Assembly: GCF_024347375.1 (NCBI RefSeq)
Contig: NZ_AP025471.1
Coordinates: forward strand, 558,001-622,000
Reading direction: 5' to 3'
Length of the DNA stretch: 64,000 bases
From: Vibrio coralliirubri
Lineage (GTDB): Bacteria > Pseudomonadota > Gammaproteobacteria > Enterobacterales > Vibrionaceae
Under the pieces are notes generated by a model. It saw only the letters and a list, made by a program, of their open reading frames with translations. It did not search any database and was not told the origin of the DNA. Positions 53,338 through 62,607 of this stretch are shown piece after piece (positions within the stretch are counted from its first letter, which is position 1; the number at the start of each line of letters is the position of its first letter). A program made the translations under genes and the position numbers.

Positions 53338-53365
53338 CTTTACCCCCACGTACATAATACGCACT
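53338..53365. other. Second Xer site with degenerate XerD arm (right prophage junction)
   Basis: CTTTACCCCCA, centre CGTACA, TAATACGCACT. Centre and XerC arm match the dif site at 38668-38695 except for one base; the XerD arm is altered. Integrative elements exploiting XerC often have a poor XerD arm, so this is the expected junction. Confidence 0.7.
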
Positions 53366-53370
53366 TAGGA

Positions 53371-54872
53371 TGTTAGAGCAATTTAGTAATGTCCGGTTTG
53401 AGCCATTTTAAAATGTCCTCCTAAGCTTACCTATATTGGTCTGCTTAGGAGTTATCCGGATGCTTATTACTATGAGTGAAAAAGATATTCATCGATTCAA
53501 GGTGCTTACTGACGTACGTGAAAAACGACTACGCCAAGTTGACGCCGCTATAATTTTGAATCTGTCTGCGCGCCATATCCGACGTTTGGTGAACAAACTG
53601 GTCTCTCTTGGTGCTCAAAGTCTTACACACGCAGCGCGTGGACGCCCAAGTAATCGACGCTACTCAGAACATTTCAGAATTGAAATACTGAAACTTATCC
53701 GTGAGCATTACTCTGACTTCTCACCAACGTTCGCTCTGGAAAAACTGACTGAACGACACAATCTATCCGTCTCTAAAGAAACACTCCGTCAATGGATGAT
53801 CGCCGACGGACTGTGGCTTCCACATTCACAACGCAAACCTCGAGTCTATCAGCCTCGTTACCGTCGTGATTGCTTGGGTGAACTTATCCAAATTGACGGC
53901 TCCCATCATGACTGGTTTGAAGGCCGCAGCGACAAATGCTGCCTATTGGTGTTCATTGATGATGCGACTGGCCGTTTGATGAACCTAAGATTCAGCGAGA
54001 CAGAATCCGCATTTGACTACATGTTGACCACGCGTGAATACCTCAATGAGCACGGTAAACCCATCGCATTTTACAGTGACAAGCACTCAATTTTTCGAGT
54101 GAATCAGGAGAAACACAAACAAGTTGGCCAAACTCAATACGGGCGCGTGCTGAAAGAACTGGCCATAGAACTCATCTGTGCCAACAGCTCCCAAGCCAAA
54201 GGCCGCGTTGAGCGAGCCAACCTCACGCTGCAAGACCGACTGGTTAAAGAGATGCGCTTACAAGGTATCGACACCATCGAACAAGCCAACGCCTGGCTTC
54301 CCTACTTCATCGCCGATTTTAACCATCGCTTTGCTAAGCCCGCTCAATACCCAAAAGACATGCATCGCCCGGTTCGAGAGTCCAAGCAAGAACTCGACGA
54401 TATTTTCAGTTGGCAAGAAACCCGCAAGCTCTCAAAGTCGCTGACATTTCAATACGATAAAGTGATTTATCTCATTGAACCTACTGAAGAAAACAGCCGA
54501 CTAGCGCACGAACATGTCAAGATACTCGACTACCCAAACGGTGAAATCGCCATCCAATACGGGCATCGAAAACTCGAATTCAAAACCTTCGACAAACTCG
54601 AGCACGTTCAACAAACCCAAATCGTCGACAACAAACGCCTCGGCCAAGTTTTAAAATTTGCTCAGCAACAACAAGAAGAATTCGAACAACAACAGCAACG
54701 AACCCGCAGTAAGAAAGCCCCCAAGCGCCGTGCACAACAAAGAGCCCTTCAAACAGCGCCTCGAGCCATCAACCCTGTCCTCACCGAACCATTCAAAGCT
54801 TCCAGTCGAAAGACCTAACAAGGGGACATTTCTATTTGGGACAAATGAGGACATTTTAAAGTGGGATTGACA
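53371..54872 (+). mobile_element. IS1202/ISNCY-like insertion sequence, copy 2 (1502 bp)
   Basis: Same length, ends and sequence as copy 1, same orientation. It starts 5 bp (TAGGA) after the XerC arm of the right Xer site. The right flank begins CACGT, so no direct repeat flanks it, unlike copy 1. Confidence 0.85.
53460..54818 (+). CDS. IS transposase (DDE, ISNCY/IS1202 group), copy 2
   Basis: Identical in translation to the copy at 38790-40148, with the same RBS-hiding hairpin (CTCCTAAGC at 53418-53426 and GCTTAGGAG at 53443-53451). Intact, with all DDE residues. Confidence 0.85.
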   Translation: MLITMSEKDIHRFKVLTDVREKRLRQVDAAIILNLSARHIRRLVNKLVSLGAQSLTHAARGRPSNRRYSEHFRIEILKLIREHYSDFSPTFALEKLTERHNLSVSKETLRQWMIADGLWLPHSQRKPRVYQPRYRRDCLGELIQIDGSHHDWFEGRSDKCCLLVFIDDATGRLMNLRFSETESAFDYMLTTREYLNEHGKPIAFYSDKHSIFRVNQEKHKQVGQTQYGRVLKELAIELICANSSQAKGRVERANLTLQDRLVKEMRLQGIDTIEQANAWLPYFIADFNHRFAKPAQYPKDMHRPVRESKQELDDIFSWQETRKLSKSLTFQYDKVIYLIEPTEENSRLAHEHVKILDYPNGEIAIQYGHRKLEFKTFDKLEHVQQTQIVDNKRLGQVLKFAQQQQEEFEQQQQRTRSKKAPKRRAQQRALQTAPRAINPVLTEPFKASSRKT

Positions 54873-55965
54873 CACGTGTAGTTAATTCTAAAGGTAGTAT
54901 TCTCATCTTTTGTCCTTAAAACCCTTGTTCCGACTGACTCTCACGCTTATTGCGCCGTTCAGAGTTTTCTTAGCGCATTTGAAATCAAATAATTATATGT
55001 GCGGCCGGCGTCTACACAATTCGATCTTCATTCAACAAATCTAATTGACGAGAAACTTTGTCCATCTGGTTTAACTTATCTTGCCACTCCTCTGTTTGTA
55101 CTAATGGTTCGCTGTGCTGTGTGTAATTCTTGTGAGCATCGCTGTTGTTTCTTTTTCAGATTTCACACACGCGACCAATGTTTCTTATCAACTGTACATG
55201 CTGAGCTTTCGTTTAAATCCATCAGCTAATAAAGTTCGTGTGTCTTACGTAGATTCGCACACACACTTTTCAAACCTTCTTAACGATTCTCTCTAGAGTT
55301 AGTACTTTGTGTTTAGCGAGATTATTAAACGGCAATGGCTTTCCCATACTGTTTGAAACGCCATGCCAAACAAGCGCAAACATGTTTGCATAGATTCATT
55401 ACACTTATTGCTGGTACACAACACCGATACTTGGGGGATCCATAATCACGGTTTACCCTGAAATTACGTTCAATTGGATTTAGGTAGCTTTGGTAATAAA
55501 CCTAAGAGTTGCTTGAAACTTGTTTTGCTTTACCTGTTTTCTCTAGCTGATATGCCCGCTTTTAAAGTCGCAATGGTGTTACCGCCTGAGATTAGAAAGC
55601 TTATAAAGCGTTTAATGGTTTATCGACACATGTAGTCAACAAATAAAGTGACACTGTAGCTAGCTGTACAGCTAAAGCTTGGTCCTATGGAACACAGAAT
55701 CAAGAATCAAGAATCAAGAATCCAAACAATAACTGTATATTTATACAGTTAAATTATTAACCCCTAAAAAACGTCACCTCTCGTATAAATACCGAACAAA
55801 AACAACGCTATTAAGGCATATATCGATCGCCGGGCGCATATTTTTTGGTGAACAACTACAGGTATTTGGTTTGTTGACCAAACGATAAGATCCAAAATCG
55901 AATCCCTAGTTGCGCCAGCATACTCCATCACGCATAATGTTACAGGTTTACGTACGAAATATATT
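54873..55965. other. Gene-free interval right of the IS
   Basis: About 1.1 kb without a convincing gene: the short frames have no usable ribosome-binding sites and unusual composition. A 7-bp tandem repeat AGAATCA repeated four times lies at about 55688-55717. It may be decayed chromosomal or mobile DNA left by deletion next to the IS. Confidence 0.5.
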
Positions 55966-57234
55966 ATGAGCGACAAAGCATTCAGACAACTCAACATCTT
56001 CTTCTCTGTTTTTTGCCTGGCAATGACCGTGCTGTCGCTGATCTCTTTCCATACCATTATGGATAAGAACTACATCATCACACCAGACAGATACCCAACA
56101 CGCGTAAACACGGACAGAGACCATGATGGCGGCACCATAGGGTCGTTATACAAGTCAAAAGACAAAATTGAGTTACAGTGTGACTTTAATCGTACCTATA
56201 GTTCACCTTTCTGTGAGGTTGAATTTGTTCTCTCTACTGAAGGTAAAGGCTTAGATCTCTCCACATTTGATTCTGTCACCATCAATATGGAATATGAAGG
56301 TCAAGAGGATCCACGGTTTCGATTCTACATACGTAACCAAGACGACAGCTACAGCGTCCAAGGCGACCCTATTTCTAACAAGTTCAATCGCTTAGACTTC
56401 TCATTGCCCGATAGAAAACATATCGATTTAGATTACTTCAATGTCCCTTTATGGTGGATTGACTACTACAACCACCCGATAAACAACAGCGCGGTGGATA
56501 TTACTAACGCTGTTTCAGTTGAATTGGGGCTGGGAGCTAGCACGCTCAATGGCCACCATACTCTGACAGTCGAGAGCATTGTTTTCCACGGTAAGATTAT
56601 GAACAAGGTTATGCTATGGAAGATCTTAATTAGCTTATGGGTAATCTACGCGGTCTGCTATGTCTGTGGGGCGTCATACGTAGCTAGACGAGCGAGAATG
56701 TTTTCAGTAAACCAACAGCATTTGTTAGCCCAAGAAATCGAAGAGTTAAAGATAAAGGCGACTACCGACCCTCTAACTGGCTGTCGTAACAGAACCGAAG
56801 CATTAGATACCTTTTATGATTTTGAGCGTCTTGCACAACAAGGAAAGACAATCCACATAGCACTGTTTGATTTGGACCATTTTAAGCATGTAAATGACCA
56901 ATACGGTCATGAAACCGGTGATCAAGTTCTTATTCTGTTTGTCTCAACGGTGATCGACAACCTTGGTGAGCAATACTTATTGTATCGTTGGGGCGGCGAG
57001 GAGTTCTTGTTAGTTTGCATAGAACAAACAACGCTACAGTGTAACGAGACTATTGCTCAACTCTACTCTTCAATGGACGAAACCACTTGGCCCAAAGGGC
57101 TTAACATCACCGCATCCGTTGGTTTTACTCAACTTACACAGAATGAATCGATTCGTTCAGCCATTAAGCGTGCAGACAAGGCACTCTATCAAGCTAAAGA
57201 TAACGGACGAAACCGAGTCGTTACGTTGGACTAA
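55966..57234 (+). CDS. Membrane-anchored diguanylate cyclase
   Basis: This 422-residue protein has TM helices near the N-terminus (10-32) and at about 212-235, with a periplasmic domain of novel type between (VTINMEYEGQED, FRFYIRNQDDSY). A coiled coil leads to a C-terminal GGDEF domain with active RWGGEEF. It produces c-di-GMP under control of the periplasmic domain. Neighbours suggest no ligand. Confidence 0.85.
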   Translation: MSDKAFRQLNIFFSVFCLAMTVLSLISFHTIMDKNYIITPDRYPTRVNTDRDHDGGTIGSLYKSKDKIELQCDFNRTYSSPFCEVEFVLSTEGKGLDLSTFDSVTINMEYEGQEDPRFRFYIRNQDDSYSVQGDPISNKFNRLDFSLPDRKHIDLDYFNVPLWWIDYYNHPINNSAVDITNAVSVELGLGASTLNGHHTLTVESIVFHGKIMNKVMLWKILISLWVIYAVCYVCGASYVARRARMFSVNQQHLLAQEIEELKIKATTDPLTGCRNRTEALDTFYDFERLAQQGKTIHIALFDLDHFKHVNDQYGHETGDQVLILFVSTVIDNLGEQYLLYRWGGEEFLLVCIEQTTLQCNETIAQLYSSMDETTWPKGLNITASVGFTQLTQNESIRSAIKRADKALYQAKDNGRNRVVTLD

Positions 57235-57374
57235 GCCTCACGAGACTTGTCTGCAGCACAATATTCAACGCTCTATCAACACGCATCAATACCCTGTTGA
57301 TATCTACTCTCTATTTAGTCAGCAATTACACTTTTAACGGCTGACTAAACAAGCCCATAAGCTTTGCTCTCTCA

Positions 57375-57617
57375 TCAGAATTCTAATCGATTCGCACACA
57401 CACTATCAGTAATACCGCCATCATTAGCATTCTCAAATTGATACGCGTCGTTCCTTAATCGACTTCTACACAACTCCTTTACGCCTCGTAAGCTACCTAA
57501 ATATTTATTCTGTAAAGCACATATGTGGCAACGAAGCTTATTTTGGACATTACCGCTGTGGCTTGTCTCGCCCTGTTCTTCGATGAACTCTTCTTCTGAA
57601 CATTCATGGATTCTCAT
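57375..57617 (-). CDS. Possible small CxxC protein
   Basis: An 80-residue frame (MRIHECSEEEFIEEQGETS, then LRCHICALQNKYLGS) with an ATG start and only a weak AACGG site. The Cys pair CHIC could be half a zinc site. It lies in an otherwise empty 707-bp stretch between the diguanylate cyclase and yoaH. Might be spurious. Confidence 0.3.
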   Translation of the reverse strand: MRIHECSEEEFIEEQGETSHSGNVQNKLRCHICALQNKYLGSLRGVKELCRSRLRNDAYQFENANDGGITDSVCANRLEF

Positions 57618-57941
57618 CCGTTAAAAATACAAGTCACAACGTCACTAGCCTTAAAAAACGCCATATATTTAGTGACTTAGCTATAGCGACAAGAATGCTG
57701 ACACCTAAAGTGACGGTTGTTTTACTTTCAGATCTTGCTGTAATTTAATTACAACCTAAGGCCAAGAAAAGCCTGAAAAGTTAATTACTCTGACGTAACT
57801 TATTGAATAAGCAGTATTTAATAGTTTTGGGCAGGTCGGAATTTAGGGTAACTAAAGAGTAGGTATGTACGAGATAATATACCAGAGGGTAATATATTTA
57901 GTTATAGTGCACTAAGGCGTTAAAAAAGAAGGGCTGATGCC

Positions 57942-58094
57942 CTACTCTTCTTTATTGCTCATTTCTTCACGAATTTGCTCAGCAACGATTTTGATAGCTT
58001 GTGCTGTGCTGATGCCTTGGGTCATCATTTCTTGAATTCGTTCAACAGCTTTCTGTTGCTCTTCGTGAGAAAGGGTTGGTAAGTCGTTTAGCAT
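57942..58094 (-). CDS. yoaH: YoaH/UPF0181 family protein (vxrE position)
   Basis: ATG 58094 to TAG 57942 encodes 50 residues that match Yoa[42 protein letters not shown]. Function is unknown. AAAGGAG precedes the ATG but lies inside a perfect 11-bp stem. It is last in the vxr operon, in the place of VCA0569 (vxrE) of V. cholerae as I recall. Confidence 0.85.
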   Translation of the reverse strand: MLNDLPTLSHEEQQKAVERIQEMMTQGISTAQAIKIVAEQIREEMSNKEE

Positions 58095-58122
58095 GTTCTG
58101 CTCCTTTATTTAGGAGCAGAAC
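58095..58122 (-). promoter_or_regulatory. Hairpin covering the yoaH ribosome-binding site
   Basis: In the leftward transcript, GTTCTGCTCCT, loop AAATAA, AGGAGCAGAAC forms a perfect 11-bp stem ending directly at the ATG of yoaH and 13 nt after the vxrD stop. No T-run follows, so it is not a standard terminator. Confidence 0.65.
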
Positions 58123-58135
58123 TATATAAGGACTG

Positions 58136-59275
58136 TTAGTAACTAGCAAGGAAATTGATTGATGCACCCATTGCATTTTCGTTTGTGTAGTTCGCACTTA
58201 GATCTAGCTGAAACAAGTTCAATGGCGAGATACCAATACCAGCTGTCACTGTTCCTTCTGAATCAGAGTAAGCCAGGTTCTTGTAATACCCTCCCCTTAG
58301 CTTAAGCTGACGTAACAGGTCGACTTCAGTACCAACACGAATCATCTGTTCGTTGTCATCGAACGAAGTAAATTTCTCAGTCTCGTTTAGGTCGTAATCA
58401 ACACTAAAAGAAAAGTAGTCCGATACGATACCTGCACCCACTGTGTAAACCGGCTCTAGTTGGTAAGTGTATTTACCGCCAACAAGGTTACTTTGAGAGC
58501 CGCTTGTTAATAACTGAGTTGTGTCTTTCGTCTCAATGTCTCTTGAGATCAAATTAGTCGCAGCTACACCCACTCGGAATGGACCGAAGAACCAGAGTGC
58601 ACCAGCATCCATGTTGAACGCAGTTTCACCATTGCTGTTTTCTCGTACGTCAGACAGATCGTAATCTTTCACCGACGCCACATAATTGTATGTGTAAATT
58701 CGCTGAATCTTTGGTGTGATACCAAATGAGATATGTTGGCCCATGAAAGTTTGGTATTTAGCAAGAGAGAGGCCGACTTCGGCTACCCCAATAGAAACCG
58801 CCTCGACGGTGGACAGTTCAAGCTGCTGCTGTTCTGTACCACCAGTATGTACGTCAGGAGTTGCGAAAGATTCCGTGTAAGCTTTAGCAAAAAGGTTGGC
58901 CGCAACAAACTGATTTGGCAATGCAAAAGCAACAACGCCACCTAACTCAACGTTAGCTTGATTACCATCAAGCTTCTTCAAGCCATCCGTAATACCGCTA
59001 CCGGATGCATCAAGCACGGCATCGATATTTGATTTCATATCGTCAGGGTCATTATAGTTACCGCCGAAACTTGGCGTGATCATTCCCATGTCATCATTAC
59101 GACGATAAATCGCAACAAGTGCTGGGTTATAGAATGGAGCTGTTAGGAAGTTTGCTGAAACAACACCAACACCACCCATCGCATCACCACGCGCTTCAAT
59201 GGCGTAGTTTGCTGCTGAAAGAGGAAGACTGGCGAATGCAATTGACGCTGCGAGTAGTTTTGTAGTTTTTTTCAT
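58136..59275 (-). CDS. vxrD: Outer-membrane TraF_2-family protein VxrD
   Basis: This 379-residue protein has a signal peptide (TTKLLAASIAFASLPLSAA) and a beta-barrel pattern: YNPALVA near the N-terminus, many alternating strands, terminal aromatic NFLASY. It belongs to the TraF_2 (PF13729) type as annotated for the fourth vxr gene. Acts in the outer membrane, role in the Vxr system unclear. Confidence 0.8.
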   Translation of the reverse strand: MKKTTKLLAASIAFASLPLSAANYAIEARGDAMGGVGVVSANFLTAPFYNPALVAIYRRNDDMGMITPSFGGNYNDPDDMKSNIDAVLDASGSGITDGLKKLDGNQANVELGGVVAFALPNQFVAANLFAKAYTESFATPDVHTGGTEQQQLELSTVEAVSIGVAEVGLSLAKYQTFMGQHISFGITPKIQRIYTYNYVASVKDYDLSDVRENSNGETAFNMDAGALWFFGPFRVGVAATNLISRDIETKDTTQLLTSGSQSNLVGGKYTYQLEPVYTVGAGIVSDYFSFSVDYDLNETEKFTSFDDNEQMIRVGTEVDLLRQLKLRGGYYKNLAYSDSEGTVTAGIGISPLNLFQLDLSANYTNENAMGASINFLASY

Positions 59276-59325
59276 GCCGTTTATCTTTGTTAGATCCCTT
59301 ACATAGTTAACGGCACAATTTTAAA

Positions 59326-60213
59326 TTACTTTAACTCTTCTTCGCTAGAAATATCATAAGTTTTACTGATAGTTTGTGCTTGTTCTATCGCTATGTCACC
59401 TTGCCAGCGTGAATGTACCATTGAAACCGCCAAAACATAACGATCATTGGGAAGTTCTTCGCCAATGAGGTTCATTGGATAATCAGATTCGTAGCTCTTG
59501 CCCCACACCTGTTCATAGTGTTCATCGACATAATCGTACAAACCGATGTCGAGTTTAGGGAGCGGACAATAAGGGTTCAGAAGTTCTTTTTTATCGATTC
59601 GCCAGGTGTCTTTTGAAGACCAGCGAACTTGCTGACGCATTGCAACTTCACCAAGGATAATCCAAGTACTCCAAGAATTTCCACCATCGCCTTTCACACT
59701 TAAACGATACAGACCCGATTCAAGTTGAGACGCTAAATTGTAACGCTTTTGGAATAGGCTCACCGCTGCGTTATTTACGACTTCATTTTCTTTGGTGAAC
59801 TCACTATCAGATGACACAACCTTATCGACCCATTTTTCGAAGGTAATGTCTTTAATATCATTTTTGGACTCAACATTAATTGCGACACGAAATGTATCTC
59901 TGCCGGGGCTTTGAATAACGTGTCGTTTAACGACGACTGAACTGATCCAATCTGGCAGTGTTTTTCTTGTGAGGGTTTTACCACAATCTTTATTCAATGC
60001 CTGATCGAACAGTTCATTGAGGTGATCTTCTCGCGACTGAGAAGAGTTGATTTGCCAAACTTCCACTAATGAATCAAACATCTGAGGTAAGTCATTATCT
60101 AACAGATGTTTATGAACTTGAGTCAGAGCATCACTACTCTTAAACCAATCCGCTGCTTGCGCGGTGTTCACTACGCAAGAAAACAGTAATAGTGGAAGTA
60201 AGGCTTTTTTCAT
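59326..60213 (-). CDS. vxrC: Periplasmic DUF2861 protein VxrC
   Basis: This 295-residue protein has a signal peptide (LLPLLLFSCVVNTAQA) and is of DUF2861 type. Its start overlaps the vxrB stop (TAATG), so the two are coupled. In V. cholerae it is part of vxrABCDE. Function unknown; perhaps modulates VxrA in the periplasm. Confidence 0.8.
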   Translation of the reverse strand: MKKALLPLLLFSCVVNTAQAADWFKSSDALTQVHKHLLDNDLPQMFDSLVEVWQINSSQSREDHLNELFDQALNKDCGKTLTRKTLPDWISSVVVKRHVIQSPGRDTFRVAINVESKNDIKDITFEKWVDKVVSSDSEFTKENEVVNNAAVSLFQKRYNLASQLESGLYRLSVKGDGGNSWSTWIILGEVAMRQQVRWSSKDTWRIDKKELLNPYCPLPKLDIGLYDYVDEHYEQVWGKSYESDYPMNLIGEELPNDRYVLAVSMVHSRWQGDIAIEQAQTISKTYDISSEEELK

Positions 60214-60872
60214 TACGCTTTCATCTTGTAACCAACGCCACGCAGCGTTTCAATTTCTAGACCCGGCAGTTTCTGTCTTAGTTGCAGAACGTGCGTGTCA
60301 ACCGTACGTGTCGTTGGGAAATGGTTGTAACCCCATACATGGTCAAGCAATTCATCACGTGTAAACACACGTCCAAGGTTACTTGCCAAGAACAGTAGAA
60401 GGTCAAATTCAGTGCGCGTTAACGTTACTTCCTGTTCATTGAAAAACACTTCTCGTGTCGCTTTATCGATAACAAGATTCTGAGCGATCACTTTTGATGC
60501 ATCTTGTTCTTCAGAATCTGGCAGGCGAAGCTGAGCACGAATTCGAGCAAATAGCTCAGCCTCTGCGAATGGCTTTGTTAAGTAGTCGTTTGCACCTGAA
60601 TCTAGGCCCGCTACTTTGTCTTTTACTGTCACGAGAGCCGTTAGCAAAATAACTGGGATATCTTTCTTTTTCTTCCAACCTGGAAGTGAATCTACTGAGT
60701 CGCCATCAGGAAGTTGACGGTCTAGAATCACTAGATCCGCTTGTTCCCAGTAGCCTTCAACTTCAGAGATCAGTTCTGCATGCAAACATTCATATCCAGC
60801 TTGCTCAAGGCTAACTAATAAACCGTCAGCTAAATTTTTATCATCTTCAACGAGAAGCAATGTCTGTTTCAC
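60213..60872 (-). CDS. vxrB: Response regulator VxrB (WigR), OmpR family
   Basis: In this 219-residue protein the receiver domain has Asp51 (LVILDRQLPDG), Thr in LLTALVTVK and Lys in DYLTKPFAEAE. The winged helix of OmpR type is at about 125-218. The start is GTG 60872 with GGAG 7 nt upstream, and it overlaps vxrA by 26 bp. VxrB/WigR controls cell-wall synthesis, type VI secretion and biofilm in V. cholerae. Confidence 0.92.
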   Translation of the reverse strand: MKQTLLLVEDDKNLADGLLVSLEQAGYECLHAELISEVEGYWEQADLVILDRQLPDGDSVDSLPGWKKKKDIPVILLTALVTVKDKVAGLDSGANDYLTKPFAEAELFARIRAQLRLPDSEEQDASKVIAQNLVIDKATREVFFNEQEVTLTRTEFDLLLFLASNLGRVFTRDELLDHVWGYNHFPTTRTVDTHVLQLRQKLPGLEIETLRGVGYKMKA

Positions 60873-62319
60873 AAGGTATCTCCAAAATAAATGTTGTTGG
60901 GGGGCCGATAAGCGTCATGTGACCGCCCATTTTTCCAACCATAGATTCCACTATCGTCAGACCTAAACCGAGTCCACTCTTACTTACGAATGGCTTTCTT
61001 AGTTGCCCCCAATCTTTGCGAGACAAGTCTCCATTATCTATAACTTTGAATGTCAGCTTCTTGTCAGAAGTATTCAGTTCTAGAATTACTGGAGCCACAC
61101 CGTATTTCACGGCATTTCTGATTAGGTTATCGATGCACGTTCCTAACCAATATACGTTCACTTTTGCAGCTATATCTTTGTTTACACGGAGTTCAATCCC
61201 CGGCGCAAAGTCTTCTTCAACTTTGTATTGGAGCCACTCTTCAACACTTGGCACCCACTCTGTTGCGAGCGGTTGGTTATCTGATTGCAGGTAATCTTTA
61301 CTTGCTTCCGCCAACTGTCTTAAACGGCGTGTATCTTCACACAGCCTACGGAACTCATCATATACCGATTCTGGTAAGTGTTCGAACTCACGTCTGAACC
61401 CTTCCACCGTCAATGACAAACTCGCAATCGGCGTTCTTAATTCGTGCGTTAGGATTTGAAGAACCAGCATGCGACTCTTCATCTCTTGTTTCTTACTGTT
61501 CCAGCGGTAAATCGCCCAACCTAAGACAAGCATGATGTTGGCAATCACCAAGATAAACATGGCAACTTGCAGAAGCTCTGAATGATCTTCTATTTCCCAA
61601 CACACGTTACCGCGCTGGACAAAACAGCTGTTGCCTTCTGAAGACAAGCTAAACGATAACCCAGCAAGCGTGGCGTTTTCATTCCAGACTGATTCTTTAT
61701 ACAGGTAATATCTGTCGCCGCGTTTTACCCACATCTCATCGAGCTCAACAAACATACTCGCCCCCGCTAGTAGCGCGGTGATGGCTTCGCTATCCATTTG
61801 TTGCAAGCGAGACAGCAGTTCGTCATGTTCGGTATTTGGTCGCTCTTGAATATGCATGAAGCGCTTTAGAGAGTCGAACTTTTCTGGGTACTTCTCAACG
61901 TATCGTGCAGCATAAGAACCACCACCAGGGTGAATTAAACCACTGCGGCTAAACCAACGGTCAGAAAGCTTGGTCCCTTTACACATTGCACGAGTAAAAA
62001 CTAAAGGCTCAGTAATCAACGGGCTTAATGGCAGTTTGCCGCTACAGGTTTTTGATAACTGGTATAAGCGCTGGATGTCTTTTAATGGATACTCTGCTGT
62101 TTGTGGCAGCATAGAAGACGGCATGATCAAACGTGTTGGATAATCAGCCTGTAGCACTCGAATATCGTAAGATTCGATTGCCGTTTCATGATCAAAGAGT
62201 TTGGTGAAATTATCGATACGCTCAGGTAAAGAGTCAGCAAATGCGTTTGCAGACACAGACAACGTAGCGATAAGAAGAGTAAATGTTCTTTTGATGATCA
62301 CAAACCAACGCAAATTCAT
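60847..62319 (-). CDS. vxrA: Sensor histidine kinase VxrA (WigK)
   Basis: From ATG 62319 (MNLRWFVIIKRTFT) the protein has about 490 residues. An N-terminal signal/TM, a periplasmic domain (about 30-255), a second TM (LQVAMFILVIANIMLVLGWAIY), then HisKA with LTHELRTPIASL and HATPase (DNLIRNAVKYG, GLGLGLTIVES). Other starts are possible since no clear site was seen. It senses cell-wall damage. Confidence 0.9.
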   Translation of the reverse strand: MNLRWFVIIKRTFTLLIATLSVSANAFADSLPERIDNFTKLFDHETAIESYDIRVLQADYPTRLIMPSSMLPQTAEYPLKDIQRLYQLSKTCSGKLPLSPLITEPLVFTRAMCKGTKLSDRWFSRSGLIHPGGGSYAARYVEKYPEKFDSLKRFMHIQERPNTEHDELLSRLQQMDSEAITALLAGASMFVELDEMWVKRGDRYYLYKESVWNENATLAGLSFSLSSEGNSCFVQRGNVCWEIEDHSELLQVAMFILVIANIMLVLGWAIYRWNSKKQEMKSRMLVLQILTHELRTPIASLSLTVEGFRREFEHLPESVYDEFRRLCEDTRRLRQLAEASKDYLQSDNQPLATEWVPSVEEWLQYKVEEDFAPGIELRVNKDIAAKVNVYWLGTCIDNLIRNAVKYGVAPVILELNTSDKKLTFKVIDNGDLSRKDWGQLRKPFVSKSGLGLGLTIVESMVGKMGGHMTLIGPPTTFILEIPCETDIASR

Positions 62320-62548
62320 ATAGATCAACCAAATATATACCATTCGCTATCAAAGATAAATTTTTAACCGCATGAAAAACAGTGAGAATGGCGAGTTACA
62401 GAGATAAAGTCCGATATATTACGGCCATACTGTACAGACGTACTAGTAGACTGATTGACCAGCCCAACCTCAATTGCGATAAGTTTTGCATAAGCTTCGT
62501 CAACTTGGTAGCAACTGAGCTCACACATAGAATCGCATTCGTAAGATA

Positions 62549-62575
62549 AAAAAAGGAGCTCAAATGAGCTCCTTA
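62549..62575 (-). terminator. pntB terminator
   Basis: AAGGAGCTC ATTT GAGCTCCTTTTTTT in the leftward direction, 33 bp after the pntB stop. Confidence 0.8.
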
Positions 62576-62607
62576 TCGAGTTATTACAGATTGCTTAGAG
62601 GCACTTT

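Larger units (their letters stand above)
38668..53365. mobile_element. Xer-integrated corticovirus-like prophage with cargo genes
   Basis: The element lies between the dif site (38668-38695) and a second Xer site (53338-53365) sharing centre and XerC arm. It holds a capsid protein and packaging ATPase of the PM2 type, many one-TM proteins, an endolysin and holin, a candidate Rep and origin, and left-end cargo. No tail, terminase or portal gene is present. Without the left IS copy it is about 13 kb, longer than PM2 (about 10 kb) by roughly the size of the cargo. No integrase is encoded inside the Xer sites, which fits the use of host XerC/XerD. Confidence 0.75.

Noticed and set aside
54999..55296. 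Two overlapping short frames in the gene-free interval
   Set aside because: No ribosome-binding site, odd Cys/Phe-rich composition, and neither resembles a known family.
55688..55717. AGAATCA tandem repeat as a CRISPR or integron site
   Set aside because: Units of 7 bp without spacers; a simple microsatellite.
55764..56057. 97-residue leftward frame over the diguanylate cyclase start
   Set aside because: Antisense shadow of the N-terminus of the cyclase gene, whose domains are clear.
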